Source of the DNA: Mesorhizobium tianshanense
Lineage (GTDB): Bacteria; Pseudomonadota; Alphaproteobacteria; Rhizobiales; Rhizobiaceae
Direction of reading: 5' to 3'
Assembly (NCBI RefSeq): GCF_007830515.1
Contig: NZ_VLKT01000003.1
Coordinates: 1 to 64,000 of the forward strand
Length of the DNA stretch: 64,000 nt
The position numbers and the translations under genes were made by a program. Below the pieces are notes generated by a model. The model saw nothing but the letters and a program-made list of their open reading frames with translations. It was not told where the DNA came from and ran no database searches. How positions within the stretch are numbered: position 1 is the stretch's first letter; each line of letters opens with the position of its first letter. Shown one piece after another: positions 10,703 through 21,017 of this stretch.

Positions 10703-10706
<4 letters not shown>
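9525..10706 (-). CDS. Extracellular solute-binding family 1-like protein without signal peptide
   Basis: A 393-residue protein with the fold pattern of family 1 binding proteins: N-terminal TWSHPRGYDPMVACSALWEQ, hinge-like YDLIVIDHPHVG, and a late PVAGNAGPVGSALGGTGIAV block. The first 40 residues are not hydrophobic and have no signal peptide, and no in-frame upstream extension supplies one because the gene overlaps the CoA-transferase stop. It is coupled to the CoA-transferase gene by a 4-base overlap. It may be a cytoplasmic ligand-binding protein or receive its signal in an unknown way. No permease genes are coupled to it. Confidence 0.75.
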
Positions 10707-11863
<1,157 letters not shown>

Positions 11864-11866
11864 CGC

Positions 11867-12418
11867 CTATCTCTCCGTCTTGCCGGCGAAGTCGGCCGGA
11901 TTGCGGTACTTCACCGTCTGCAGGTGCTCGCAATAGAGCACAAGCTCTCCTTCACCCTTGAAGACTTCATAGCTGGCGCGGATCAGCCCCATCTCCTTGT
12001 ATCGGGGTTTCTTGTCGAGGTTGGAGCGGATCGAATAGATCGTGTCGCCGATGAACACCGGCTTGATGAAGCGCAATTTGTCGTAGCCGTAGGAAAAGGC
12101 GTTGACGCAATTGGTGGCGACGAGGCCAAGCCCGGCCGAGAACACGAAGGCGCCGGCGACCAGACGCTTGCCGAAGATGCCTTCCGTTTCGGCGAACATC
12201 TGGTCCTGCACGTAAGGATGGATATCGAGCACCAGTGCGTTGAACAGGTGGCTGTCGCTCTCGGCCATGGTCCTGCGCAGCGAGCGGATTTTCTGGCCGA
12301 CCGGCCAGTCCTCGTAGAACCAGTTCTCCGCGTTCCAGACGGGGAGATCGGCGTGATCCTTCGGCATGTTGGCGGGGTGCGTCGAAGCCACGCCCACGGT
12401 CGGCGCGAAACCTGTCAT
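11867..12418 (-). CDS. MaoC-like dehydratase, mesaconyl-CoA hydratase-like
   Basis: A 183-residue hot-dog protein, coupled to the CoA-transferase. It shows [20 protein letters not shown] (about residues 37-56), with the [19 protein letters not shown] helix segment and the [20 protein letters not shown] block. CoA-transferase plus MaoC pairs are known for mesaconyl-CoA or itaconyl-CoA chemistry, so a branched C4-C5 acid is possible. The start is uncertain: in-frame ATGs at 12418, 12430 and 12439 all lack a strong ribosome binding site. Confidence 0.8.
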   Translation of the reverse strand: MTGFAPTVGVASTHPANMPKDHADLPVWNAENWFYEDWPVGQKIRSLRRTMAESDSHLFNALVLDIHPYVQDQMFAETEGIFGKRLVAGAFVFSAGLGLVATNCVNAFSYGYDKLRFIKPVFIGDTIYSIRSNLDKKPRYKEMGLIRASYEVFKGEGELVLYCEHLQTVKYRNPADFAGKTER

Positions 12419-12506
12419 GGCAACATCCATTGGAAGCAAGGATCATCCGTCCGGGTGCGCCGCGGACCAGCGAACTGCATGATCGATCCTCCCGTCAATC
12501 TTCTTT

Positions 12507-12525
12507 TGTGAATACTATTTTCACA
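12507..12525. promoter_or_regulatory. Palindrome in the divergent MaoC/lactonase promoter region
   Basis: TGTGAATACTATTTTCACA is a 6-7-6 inverted repeat placed centrally in the intergenic region between the minus-strand MaoC/CoA-transferase unit and the plus-strand lactonase gene. The surroundings are AT-rich for this genome. It is probably the operator for one regulator controlling both units, possibly the IclR protein encoded at 7846. Confidence 0.42.
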
Positions 12526-12609
12526 TATGGGGTTGTGTTGCAAGCGTGAACAGGCGAAATTTTGCTGCGATCCGCGGCGGCCAGAGCCGGCGGAACAAGG
12601 GAGGATTTG

Positions 12610-13707
12610 ATGCAGAACGCCTGTCTGGTCTTCGTCGGCAACCTCAACCGTGAGGCGCCTTATTTTCAGGGCGCGCGCGGCGTCGGGCTGGGCGTCTACA
12701 GTTTCGACGAAGAGACGCTGGAGACGAGGAAACTGACCGAGACGGGTGAAGTCGACAATCCGACCTTCCTCTCGGTGACGCCGGACGGCTCCCACATCTA
12801 TGCCAACTCCGAAGTGTTCGCCTGGCGCGAGGGCGTCGTCTCGGCCTATCGTTTCGACAGGCAAACCGCCGCGCTTTCCTACTTCAACATGCAGCCGAGC
12901 CTCGGCAGCATCACGGCGCACAATACGATCACGCGCGACGGAACGAAGCTGCTGGTGGCCAATTACGGCATGGGCGAAAGCGGTCCCGATCGCTCGATCG
13001 TCGTCTATGGGCTGCGTGAGGATGGCGGCCTGACCGCGCCGCTGTCGAGCGTCGCCCATGCCGGAACGGGTCCCGACGCAGCTCGTCAGGAACGTCCCCA
13101 TGCTCACAGCGTCACCGAGACGATTGCCGGCGGCGTGGCGATCGTCGCCGATCTCGGCATCGATCGGCTTGTCTCGTATCGCATCGGGCCTGACGGCAGC
13201 CTGACCGGACTGGCCGAGTCGGCGCTTGCGCCGGGCGCCGGCCCGCGCCACGTGGCGCTGCATCCGGGCGGTCGCTTCGTGTTCGTCATGAACGAACTGG
13301 ATTCGACGGTCGTCTCGCTTGCGCTCGACGATACGTCAGGGAAGCTCACCGTCATCGACGCGAAGCCGGCCGTGCCGGCGGAGGCGCGCGACGGCAATCA
13401 CTGCGCCGACATCCAGATCTCGCCCGACGGCCGCTTCCTTTACGGTTCCAACCGCGGCCACGACAGTGTCGCGGTGTTTTCGGTCGACCAGCAAACCGGC
13501 ATGCTTGCGCTCGTCGACTATGCGCCGTGCGGCGGCGCCACGCCGCGCAACCTGGCACTGACGCCCTCCGGCGGTCACCTCTTCTCGGCCAACCAGAATG
13601 CCGACCGCATCTCGATTTTCGCGCGCGACGCTGCAACGGGCCGGCTGACCGACACCGGACGGTCTATCGACGTCGGCACGCCGATGTGCGTGAAGATCGT
13701 GCGTTGA
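12610..13707 (+). CDS. Seven-bladed beta-propeller lactonase (6-phosphogluconolactonase-like)
   Basis: A 365-residue cytoplasmic protein of the YbhE/Pgl-like lactonase family. Repeating blade strands such as HVALHPGGRFVFVMNELDST, DIQISPDGRFLYGSNRGHDS and LALTPSGGHLFSANQNADRI are plain. The start at 12610 follows AAGGGAGGA at 12597-12605. Relatives hydrolyse sugar lactones, which fits the oxidative sugar pathway encoded upstream. The 3' part (13246-13707) is duplicated in degraded form at 21831-22055 on the far side of the secretion island. Confidence 0.85.
   Translation: MQNACLVFVGNLNREAPYFQGARGVGLGVYSFDEETLETRKLTETGEVDNPTFLSVTPDGSHIYANSEVFAWREGVVSAYRFDRQTAALSYFNMQPSLGSITAHNTITRDGTKLLVANYGMGESGPDRSIVVYGLREDGGLTAPLSSVAHAGTGPDAARQERPHAHSVTETIAGGVAIVADLGIDRLVSYRIGPDGSLTGLAESALAPGAGPRHVALHPGGRFVFVMNELDSTVVSLALDDTSGKLTVIDAKPAVPAEARDGNHCADIQISPDGRFLYGSNRGHDSVAVFSVDQQTGMLALVDYAPCGGATPRNLALTPSGGHLFSANQNADRISIFARDAATGRLTDTGRSIDVGTPMCVKIVR
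13246..13707 (+). repeat. Lactonase 3' segment, left copy of a flanking direct duplication
   Basis: This segment matches 21831-22055 in the same orientation. Between the copies lies exactly the type I secretion island. The left copy is intact. In the right copy 237 bases corresponding to 13393-13629 are missing, and both deletion ends carry the 9-mer GCGCGCGAC (13384-13392 and 13621-13629). Confidence 0.9.
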
Positions 13708-13777
13708 CCGCTTGCGGTTGCGCGTTGGCCGAAATAGCAGGAGCGAAGGGCTGCGGCCGCAAATGGAACCCCTCCCG

Positions 13778-15250
13778 CTAATTCTCCCTGAATCCGCGAT
13801 TGAGCGAGTCGCGAACCGGCGCGAGCATATAGTCGAGCAACGTGTGCTCGCCGGTTAGTATCATGACTTCTGCTGGCATGCCGGGAGACAGTCGAACCTC
13901 ATGGAGCTTTCCCAGCTCGGCGGCATCGACTTTGACCTTGGCGAGGAAATAGGGCTCTCCGGTCCTCTCGTCGGTGAGCCGGTCGGCCGATACGGATGTG
14001 AGCAAGCCATGGATTTGCGGAAGATGTCGGCTGGGATAGCCGGACAGCACCACGCGTGCCGGCATATCAGGGTGCACCACGTCGATGTCAGTCGGCCTGA
14101 TCCGCGAATCGATGACCAGGTTAGGCTCGTCCGGAACGATATCGAGAAGGGGCTGGCCGCTGGAAATCACACCGGATTCGGTGGTGACACGCACGTTCAT
14201 CACCGTTCCTGCAATCGGCGCGAGGATGGCGGTCCTGGCCAGCACATCCTGACGCGAGGGCAACTGGCTGCGCAGTTCGGCCAACTCGCCGCGCACCTTG
14301 CCAAGATACTCGTTTGCCGTCTCACCATCCTGCTGTCGCAGATTGAGAAGCTGCAGCTCGGTCTCGCCGATCTGCTGTTCGTTGCGCGCAACCTGCGAGC
14401 GGTTCGTTGCCTGGTTTGCCCGGATATCGGCCTGGGCACGCTGCAGCGCCAGGATCCGCGGCAGGCGCTCCAGTCCCTGTTTGTACATCTCCTGCGCCGA
14501 AGCGATCTCGAGGTCGATCAGTTCCAGTTGCTCGCCTTGGGCTGCGATCACTTCCCTGGACCCTTGGATTTGCTCCTCTATCTGCCGGATGCGCTTGTGG
14601 AGGATCTGCTCGCGCCCCTCGCGGGTTGCAAGGCGGCTGCGCAGCAGTCCCTGCTCTTCGGCGGCCACTTTCTGCGCGGCCTCGTTGCCAGCCGATGTCA
14701 ATTCCCTGGGAAAAATGATCTGGTCTTCTCCGGCAAGCTCCGCACCCAGGCGTGCTTCGACCGCCAGCAAGCGAATGTAGCGCTCATGCAGCTCGTCGTA
14801 GCGGCCCTGTGCATCGGTCGTCTTCATCCTTATCAGAACCTGGCCGGCGGTGACCTTGTCGCCTTCCCGGACATGGATTGTCCCGATGATACCGCCTTCC
14901 AGATGTTGGACGGTCTTCCGGTAACCTTCGGGGCTGACGACGCCGTGGGCCACGACGGCGTTTGCCAGGAGGGCCATATTTGCCCAGGCCACGGTACCGC
15001 CGACAAAGAACATGGCGGAGAAATAGCCGAGCATGCGCGCTGGCCGCGTCCGGCGTTTCAGGTCGCGTCTGCTCGCGCGGGACGCGCGCGATCGCCGTCG
15101 GACAAGCCAGGCGAGTACGAGCAGAAGCAGCGCTGTGGCGGCTGCCGCCAGTGCGGCGCGCACCAGCATGTCCATCATGTCCAGCACGTCGTGCACGTTG
15201 GCCACCAGCATGTTCAGCATCCTTGACAGGTCGCCAAATTGATCGCTCAT
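13778..15250 (-). CDS. Type I secretion periplasmic adaptor, HlyD family
   Basis: A 490-residue membrane fusion protein. Hydrophobic spans occur at about residues 29-49 and 73-93, so there is an extra N-terminal span compared with the single span of typical HlyD proteins. The HLEGGIIGTIHVREGDKVTA block (about residues 115-134) is the biotinyl-lipoyl motif, followed by long coiled-coil helices (about 190-310). The C-terminal beta domain (ILAPIAGTVMNVRVTTESG, then PGMPAEVMI) completes the family pattern. It is the last gene of the adhesin-ABC-adaptor operon, 3 bases after the exporter gene. The outer-membrane TolC partner is not encoded here. Confidence 0.93.
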   Translation of the reverse strand: MSDQFGDLSRMLNMLVANVHDVLDMMDMLVRAALAAAATALLLLVLAWLVRRRSRASRASRRDLKRRTRPARMLGYFSAMFFVGGTVAWANMALLANAVVAHGVVSPEGYRKTVQHLEGGIIGTIHVREGDKVTAGQVLIRMKTTDAQGRYDELHERYIRLLAVEARLGAELAGEDQIIFPRELTSAGNEAAQKVAAEEQGLLRSRLATREGREQILHKRIRQIEEQIQGSREVIAAQGEQLELIDLEIASAQEMYKQGLERLPRILALQRAQADIRANQATNRSQVARNEQQIGETELQLLNLRQQDGETANEYLGKVRGELAELRSQLPSRQDVLARTAILAPIAGTVMNVRVTTESGVISSGQPLLDIVPDEPNLVIDSRIRPTDIDVVHPDMPARVVLSGYPSRHLPQIHGLLTSVSADRLTDERTGEPYFLAKVKVDAAELGKLHEVRLSPGMPAEVMILTGEHTLLDYMLAPVRDSLNRGFREN

Positions 15251-15253
15251 GGC

Positions 15254-17047
15254 TCACTCCACTGCCTTCAGCGTTGCCGGCGCATTGGCGGCAATCTTGT
15301 CCTGGCCCTGTGCCGGCACCGCGATGCGATGACCGGCCAGCGCGCCCAGCACCTCGCCGCGCGTGCCGAACATCTTGACGGCGCCATCGTGTATGAGAAC
15401 AACATGGTCCGCCGTGCGCAAAAGGTTCGTCTGGTGGCTGACGAGAACGACGGTGCAGCCTCGTTCCTTCAAATGCCGAAGCACATTGAACAGTGCCATT
15501 TCACCGTCGCCGTCGAGGCCGGTGTTCGGTTCGTCGAGCACGACAAGCGAGGGATTGCCGAACAGGGCCCGGGCGAGGGCGATGCGCTGACGTTGGCCAC
15601 GCGAGATTCGTGCCCCGTGCGACCCCACCTCGGTTTGATAACCGTTCGGCATCCGCAATATCATCTCGTGGATACCCGCCGCCTGCGCCGCGGCGATGAC
15701 CGCGGCACTGTCGACATCGCGCAGGCGCGCAATGTTCTCGGCTATCGTCCCGGGAAACAGCTCGACCTGCTGCGGCAGATAGCCGATGTGCATCCCCAAC
15801 TGGTCGCAGGGCCAATTGGCGACCTCCGCTTCGTCCAGCCTTACATGGCCGAGCGACGGGCGCAGCGTCCCCACCATGAGGCGGCAGAGCGTGGTTTTGC
15901 CGGAGCCCGACGGACCGATCACGCCACAGGTCTCGCCGGCCACGACGTTGAAGGATACTTTGTTCATCAGCGCCTGCTGTGTACCCGGCGCATGGTAGTG
16001 CACGTCCTCAAGCTTCAGCCGGCCTTGCGGGCGCGGCAAGGTTACGCCACCGCTCTGCCTGGACCCGGTGTCGGCGAAGAGGCGCATGAGGTTGCGACGC
16101 GCAGTGCGAGCGGCAACCAGGCTGCGCCAGGCACCGATCGAGCGTTCTATCGGCGCCAGCGCGCGGCTCAGCAGGATCGATGCCGCGATCATCGATCCAG
16201 CCGTCAGTTCGCCACGCAGGACAAAATAGGCGCCAAGCCCCAGCACGGCTACCTGCAGGGCCATGCGGAGCGAGCGCGACAGGTTGCCGATCATGGTCGT
16301 GCGGCCGAGAATCTGCGCCTGGATGGTCATGAACGACTGCTGCTTTTCTTCCCAACGCTGCAGCGCCGGCTCCGACATGCCGAGCGAGCGCAGCGTCTCG
16401 GCGCCATCGATGTATTGGCCGGCCGCGACCTGGTTACGGCGCAGCCCTGCCGCCGCTTCCTGGCTCTTGCGGCGGGTGAGGAAATCATTGGCGAGCGCGC
16501 CGCAGAACAAAAGGATCGCCCCGGCTATTCCAACCAGGCCCAATGCCGGGTGCAAAAGCCATATGAACGCCAGGAAGACGGGCGTCCACGGCGCATCGAG
16601 AAAGGTCAGCATGCCGTCACCGGCAACGAAACCGCGCAGGTCCGCCACGTCCTTCAGGCCAGCCTCGAGGCTGCTGTCGCCCGCGAGGCGAGCCTCCATG
16701 GCTCGCTCGATCACCGGGACACTCAGCTGGTCGTCGAGCCATTGGCTGATATGGCCGAGGATCATCCGGCGGGCTTGCTCCAGCAGGCCGTAGACGGCGA
16801 TCGCGCCGATCACCGCCAGGGTGAGCCACATCAGCGTGTCGATCGACCCGCTCGACAGGACCCTGTCGTAGATCTGCAGCATGTAAACTGCGCTGGCGAG
16901 CATCAGCAGGTTGGCAAGCAGGCTGAAAATGAGCAGGGCGGGCACTTGGCGCCGCGCCAGATGCATCACCTCCTGGAACTGCGGTCTTGGCTGCGTCACG
17001 GATTGCCCCCGTTGCGATGCTTTGGATTGGGCCCGGCCGGGCGCCAA
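15254..17047 (-). CDS. Type I secretion ABC exporter (PrtD-type ATPase/permease)
   Basis: A 597-residue fused exporter. The membrane domain covers about residues 30-310 (LLIFSLLANLLMLASAVYML opens it), and the nucleotide-binding domain follows with Walker A GPSGSGKTTLC, signature ISRGQRQRIALARALF and Walker B LVVLDEPNTGLD. No N-terminal C39 peptidase domain is present, so substrates carry C-terminal signals and are not cleaved double-glycine peptides. The gene lies 24 bases behind the adhesin gene, its obvious substrate. Confidence 0.94.
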   Translation of the reverse strand: MAPGRAQSKASQRGQSVTQPRPQFQEVMHLARRQVPALLIFSLLANLLMLASAVYMLQIYDRVLSSGSIDTLMWLTLAVIGAIAVYGLLEQARRMILGHISQWLDDQLSVPVIERAMEARLAGDSSLEAGLKDVADLRGFVAGDGMLTFLDAPWTPVFLAFIWLLHPALGLVGIAGAILLFCGALANDFLTRRKSQEAAAGLRRNQVAAGQYIDGAETLRSLGMSEPALQRWEEKQQSFMTIQAQILGRTTMIGNLSRSLRMALQVAVLGLGAYFVLRGELTAGSMIAASILLSRALAPIERSIGAWRSLVAARTARRNLMRLFADTGSRQSGGVTLPRPQGRLKLEDVHYHAPGTQQALMNKVSFNVVAGETCGVIGPSGSGKTTLCRLMVGTLRPSLGHVRLDEAEVANWPCDQLGMHIGYLPQQVELFPGTIAENIARLRDVDSAAVIAAAQAAGIHEMILRMPNGYQTEVGSHGARISRGQRQRIALARALFGNPSLVVLDEPNTGLDGDGEMALFNVLRHLKERGCTVVLVSHQTNLLRTADHVVLIHDGAVKMFGTRGEVLGALAGHRIAVPAQGQDKIAANAPATLKAVE

Positions 17048-17071
17048 GGCTGGCGCCCGGCCGGTATCGCG

Positions 17072-20000
17072 TCAGGCTATGACGACGCCGTCTACGAGGC
17101 CGTCGTCGAAGATGCCGGTCCCGTCGATGCCAATGGAGAAGCTGTCGCTCGCCGTGTCGCCGTCGGCATCGGCGATCTGCACAGTGAAATCGAGCTTCTC
17201 GTCGGGCGCTGGCTGCGTCTGGACGAGGCCGAAGCCGCCGATGTCGAAGGTGTTGTTGTCGTTGCCGGCAACGCTGTCCGCGTTGCTGATGTTTTCGATC
17301 AGCACGCGGTCATGGGTTCCGCTGGTCGTCCACTGCACCTTGTCGCCGGTGCTCAGGCCGGTGATTATCAAGTTGCCGTCGGCGTCGATCGAGGCTTCCG
17401 GAGTAAATTGCTTGTTGCCTGCCGTGACGACGAAGTCGGTGATCGAAAACGACGTGATGGCGACGTGCTGGTCGTTGGTGAGCCCGTCGACGAAATTCAC
17501 TCCCGGTTCGGCGGCGGTGCTAAAGGCCGAGATTTTGACGGTGACGGGTCCGACGCCCGGATTGGTCTGGTTGACGGTGAAGGACGCCGTGGTCGTATTG
17601 AACACGTTCTGGAAGTCGATGTTGGCTTCGACGTCGGCCTCGTTCTGGTCCAGATTTGGCACCAGGAAGTTCGTGTTCGCGCCCGTGACGTAGGTGATGA
17701 ACGCGCCCTCATCGGGGTTGATCTGGTTGCCGTTGACGCCGAACGAGGTGGTGCTGCCGGCCTGGCTGATATTGAGCACATCCTTGGTCGTGATGTTTCC
17801 GCCCTCGGATTGGTTCAATGGGTCTTCCCCGATCACCACGATCTGGGCGGAGTTGGGATCGCCGAAGGTCATGAACAGGTTGCTGCCGGAGGGTGCCCCG
17901 GCGAAACCGAAATTCACCTCCGCGGGCGGAGGATTCTGGAGGACATCGAAGGTATAGTTGCCGCCCGACAGGGTCAGCTTGAAGAAATCGATGTCCCCGG
18001 CGGTGTGTGTGCCGCTGCCATCAACATCCTTGTAGTAAGTAGCGACAGTATTGCTGTTCGTAAGGTCCCTGAGCAGGGTTACCTGCGAGGATGTGCCGTC
18101 CAATATCGTCAGGGTCGCCGGCGAGCTCGTAATGCTGTAGGTTGCCGGGTCATCCGCCCCGACCACCCCGCTGAGCGTCTTGGTCACGGTGCTGCCAGCA
18201 GCGAAGTCCACCAGCCCATCGGCGACGGGTCCGATAGCCGGCCCGTCGTCCTGGAACTGCACGGCATCGCCGATGCCGGTCGAGGCCGTCGCTGTGTCGC
18301 CGTCACCGTCGGTGACCGTCGCCACCGCCAGCAACGCGCCGTCGGTGATCGACACCGAATCATCGGGATTGGTGGCGTCCGGGTGCTTCAGCGAGGCGTA
18401 CTGCGCCATGCTCACGACCCCGGTCGCGCTGTCGATTGCGACGGCGAACGCCGCCGCTCCCGCGGCTGAGCCTATGCGGCCGACCACCAGGTTGCCTTCC
18501 TTGAACAGGAAGATGCTGGTGCCGGCGGTCGTGTCGAGGCCGGAATCCACCCCTGCGGCGGACACAGCCAGCGAGAACGCCGTCGTCCCGCCCTCCTGGT
18601 CCGCGCCGAACGAGCTTCCCGTCGAGCTCACGACCGGGCTTGCGTCCTGCGCGTAACCGGTGGGGCTCAGGTCGGCACTTTTATTGGCGACCCCGGCGAA
18701 CAGCGCCACCACCGCTGCCGCCGTGGTGTCGTCGGCATCGGCGTCGACGCCCGCGGTCTCGTCATGCGCCACCGTCGCGGCGCCCTGCACGATCGCCGCT
18801 GTCGGCCCGTCGTCCTGGAACTGCACGGCATCGCCGATACCGGTCGAGGCCGTCGCTGTGTCGCCATCGCCGTCGATGACCGTGACCTTCGCCAGCAACG
18901 CGCTGTCGGTGATCGACACCGAATCATCGGGATTGGTGGTGCCCGGGTGCTTCAGTGAGGCGTACTGCGCCACGCTCACGACCCCGCTCGTGCCGTTGAT
19001 CGCGACGGCGAACGCCGCCGCCCCCGCGGCTGAGCCTATGCGGCCGACCACCAGGTCGCCTTCCTTGAACAGGAAGATGCTGGTGCCGCCGGTCGTGTCG
19101 AGGCCGGAATCCACCCCTGCGGCGGACACATCCAGCGAGAACGCAATCGTGCCCCCGTCTGTACCCGTAGAACTGCCGGTTGAGCTCACCACCGGGCTCG
19201 CGTCCTGTGCGTAGCCGGTGGGGCTCAGATCGGTGCTGACATTGCTGACGCCCGCGAAAAGGCTGATGACTCCTGCGGCAGTGGTGTCGTCGGCATCGGC
19301 CTGGTTGCCCGCGGTCTCGTCATGCGCCACCGTCGCAGCGCCCTGGACGATCGCCGCCGTCGGTCCGTCGTCCTCGATGACGATCTGCTGGCCGACGAAC
19401 GTCGAGGCGCCGCTGGATGTCACGATGCCGAAGCCGCCGATGTCGAAGGTGTTGTTGTCGTTGCCGGCAACGCTGTCCGCGTTGCTGATGTTTTCGATCA
19501 GCACGCGGTCATGGGTTCCGCTGGTCGTCCACTGCACCTTGTCGCCGGTGCTCAGGCCGGTGATTATCAAGTTGCCGTCGGCGTCGATCGAGGCTTCCGG
19601 AGTAAATTGCTTGTTGCCTGCCTTGACGGCGAAGTCGGTGATCGAGAACGACGTGATAGCGACGTGCGTGTCGTTGGTGAGCCCGTCGACGAAGTCCACC
19701 CCCGGTTCCGCGGCGGTGGTGAAGGCCGAGATCTTGACGGTGACGGGTCCGACGCCCGGATTGGTCTGGTTGACGGTGAAGGACGCCGCGGTCGCATTGA
19801 CGACGTTCGTGAAGTCGATGTTGGCTTCGACGTCGGCTTCGTTCTGGTCCAGATTGGGCACCAGGAAGTTCGTGTTCGCGCCCGTGACGTAGGTGATGAA
19901 CGCGCCCTCATCGGGGTTGATCTGGTTGCCGTTGACGCCGAACGAGGTCGTGCTGCCGGCCTGGCTGATATTGAGCACATCCTTGGTCGTGATGTTTCCG

Positions 20001-20677
20001 CCCTCGGACTGATTCAATGGGTCCTTCCCGATCACCACGATCTGGGTGGAGTTTGGATCGCCGAAGGTCATGAACAGGTTGCTGCCGGAGGGCGCCCCGG
20101 CAAAGCTGAAGTCGAGCTCCTCGCTCGCCGCGAGCTTGAGGGTGTTGCCGAGATCGACCGCGTCATCCGGGTTGGTGCCGTCGCCATGGAAGATCGGAAC
20201 GTAGGTGACGATGTTGAAGGTTACCTGGTCGCTGGTCGCGCCGGCGTTGATCACGTCCTGCTTGAAGATGACGAAGGCGATCGCGTCGGCGCTGCCGTTG
20301 CCATCGCTGTCATATCTCCCGATCACGGTGTCGTTTGTACCGGCGAAGAGCAGGATATCCTTGCCGTCGACGGTGTTGAGCCCGCTATCATCGCCGTCGA
20401 GGGTGCCGCCGCTGCCGTCGGTGAACGTAGTGCCGACGAGCTGGGAGCCGGCGGTGGCGTTGACAGTGACCGAGTTCGTCTTGGTCGCGACGCCGATGCT
20501 GGTCGGGAACGCGGAGCTCAACCCGAGAGTCGTCTCGAGATAGGTCCGGAACGAAGCCGGCAGCGAGGAGTACGCAACATCGGTGTCCGTAAAGGCGTCG
20601 TCGATATTGTCGCCGGTTTGCAGCCCTGTCGTCTGGTCGTTGACGGCCTCGTCGTTGAGAATGAAGGTGATTGCCAT
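17072..20677 (-). CDS. Large repeat adhesin secreted by type I system (T1SS-143/DUF5801-like repeats)
   Basis: A 1201-residue acidic, Asp/Gly/Thr-rich protein. It starts MAITFILNDEAVNDQTTG with an AAGGGGAAA ribosome site; the longer frame upstream is rejected. Order: N-terminal region to about 190; a module of about 228 residues (SFAGAPSGSNLFMTFGDPNS...); two tandem DUF5801-like units of about 188 residues, each ending near DGDGDTATASTGIGDAVQFQ; a linker; a second copy of the first module; a short DADGDTASDSFS tail ending DGVVIA. No GGxGxDxUx calcium nonapeptides are visible, which is unusual for RTX relatives. No Sec signal is seen, so export through the neighbouring PrtD/HlyD is expected. 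A role in surface attachment is inferred. Confidence 0.85.
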   Translation of the reverse strand: MAITFILNDEAVNDQTTGLQTGDNIDDAFTDTDVAYSSLPASFRTYLETTLGLSSAFPTSIGVATKTNSVTVNATAGSQLVGTTFTDGSGGTLDGDDSGLNTVDGKDILLFAGTNDTVIGRYDSDGNGSADAIAFVIFKQDVINAGATSDQVTFNIVTYVPIFHGDGTNPDDAVDLGNTLKLAASEELDFSFAGAPSGSNLFMTFGDPNSTQIVVIGKDPLNQSEGGNITTKDVLNISQAGSTTSFGVNGNQINPDEGAFITYVTGANTNFLVPNLDQNEADVEANIDFTNVVNATAASFTVNQTNPGVGPVTVKISAFTTAAEPGVDFVDGLTNDTHVAITSFSITDFAVKAGNKQFTPEASIDADGNLIITGLSTGDKVQWTTSGTHDRVLIENISNADSVAGNDNNTFDIGGFGIVTSSGASTFVGQQIVIEDDGPTAAIVQGAATVAHDETAGNQADADDTTAAGVISLFAGVSNVSTDLSPTGYAQDASPVVSSTGSSTGTDGGTIAFSLDVSAAGVDSGLDTTGGTSIFLFKEGDLVVGRIGSAAGAAAFAVAINGTSGVVSVAQYASLKHPGTTNPDDSVSITDSALLAKVTVIDGDGDTATASTGIGDAVQFQDDGPTAAIVQGAATVAHDETAGVDADADDTTAAAVVALFAGVANKSADLSPTGYAQDASPVVSSTGSSFGADQEGGTTAFSLAVSAAGVDSGLDTTAGTSIFLFKEGNLVVGRIGSAAGAAAFAVAIDSATGVVSMAQYASLKHPDATNPDDSVSITDGALLAVATVTDGDGDTATASTGIGDAVQFQDDGPAIGPVADGLVDFAAGSTVTKTLSGVVGADDPATYSITSSPATLTILDGTSSQVTLLRDLTNSNTVATYYKDVDGSGTHTAGDIDFFKLTLSGGNYTFDVLQNPPPAEVNFGFAGAPSGSNLFMTFGDPNSAQIVVIGEDPLNQSEGGNITTKDVLNISQAGSTTSFGVNGNQINPDEGAFITYVTGANTNFLVPNLDQNEADVEANIDFQNVFNTTTASFTVNQTNPGVGPVTVKISAFSTAAEPGVNFVDGLTNDQHVAITSFSITDFVVTAGNKQFTPEASIDADGNLIITGLSTGDKVQWTTSGTHDRVLIENISNADSVAGNDNNTFDIGGFGLVQTQPAPDEKLDFTVQIADADGDTASDSFSIGIDGTGIFDDGLVDGVVIA
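17228..17911. repeat. Adhesin module, C-terminal copy
   Basis: Matches 19427-20110 at a constant offset of 2199 bases with no insertions or deletions over about 684 bases and only scattered substitutions. Such uniformity suggests recent duplication or ongoing gene conversion inside the adhesin gene. Confidence 0.9.
18239..18802. repeat. Adhesin tandem unit 1 (564 bp)
   Basis: Directly followed by a second unit at 18803-19360. Both code for a DUF5801-like domain of about 188 residues; 564 bases is a whole number of codons. A third, partial boundary (the GGTCCGTCGTCC sequence) appears at 19361, where the large module begins. Confidence 0.88.
18803..19360. repeat. Adhesin tandem unit 2 (558 bp)
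   Basis: Second tandem unit, closely similar to 18239-18802 and two codons shorter. Most differences fall in the VVSSTGSS region and in the residues around the end of each unit. Confidence 0.88.
19427..20110. repeat. Adhesin module, N-terminal copy
   Basis: N-terminal counterpart of 17228-17911. At the protein level the two copies differ in a few positions, for example FTNVVNATAAS here against FQNVFNTTTAS in the other copy. Confidence 0.9.
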
Positions 20678-20849
20678 GATCGTTTTCCCCTTCGTTGAGT
20701 TTGTTTCTAACGATCCGCACTTCCGGTGACGTCGGAATGCACCTACTCGAGTGCATCCGGTCGCGTACTGAATTGCGGCATTCAATTGTTCATTGTGCCG
20801 CCGATGGCGAAGAGGCGTCCATTCGCGGTTCGATAGTGTTATGGTGAAT

Positions 20850-20888
20850 ACCCTACCTGATCGAACGATATACATCCTTCGATAGGGT
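20850..20888. promoter_or_regulatory. Bipartite inverted repeat upstream of the adhesin gene
   Basis: ACCCTA (20850-20855) and ATCGAA (20860-20865) face TTCGATAGGGT (20878-20888), giving a palindrome with a 4-base insert in one arm. It lies about 170 bases upstream of the adhesin start, in the 340-base gap behind the LuxR-type gene (20678-21017). It is a reasonable binding site for that regulator. I see no gene in this gap. Confidence 0.35.
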
Positions 20889-21017
20889 CGAGCCGCGACA
20901 GGCACTTGCGGGTAAACCGCGTTGGTATGACGGGTCGATTGTCATGCTGTGGGTTTCCGGCCTGTTGCCGGTATCATGTTGACGCAGGCGGGCTCGACGC
21001 TTGGCCGAAGGTGATGA

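Noticed and set aside
15239..18469. Very long plus-strand frame (1076 codons) opposite the secretion genes
   Set aside because: It runs antisense through the exporter and the adhesin, has no recognisable domain and reflects the codon pattern of the GC-rich genes on the other strand.
18239..19360. Repeat array possibly CRISPR-like
   Set aside because: Units are about 560 bases, in-frame coding repeats of an adhesin, without short repeats or spacers; no cas genes.
20678..20905. 76-residue N-terminal extension of the adhesin
   Set aside because: No ribosome site, basic composition unlike the acidic protein, and a strong AAGGGGAAA site precedes the ATG at 20677.
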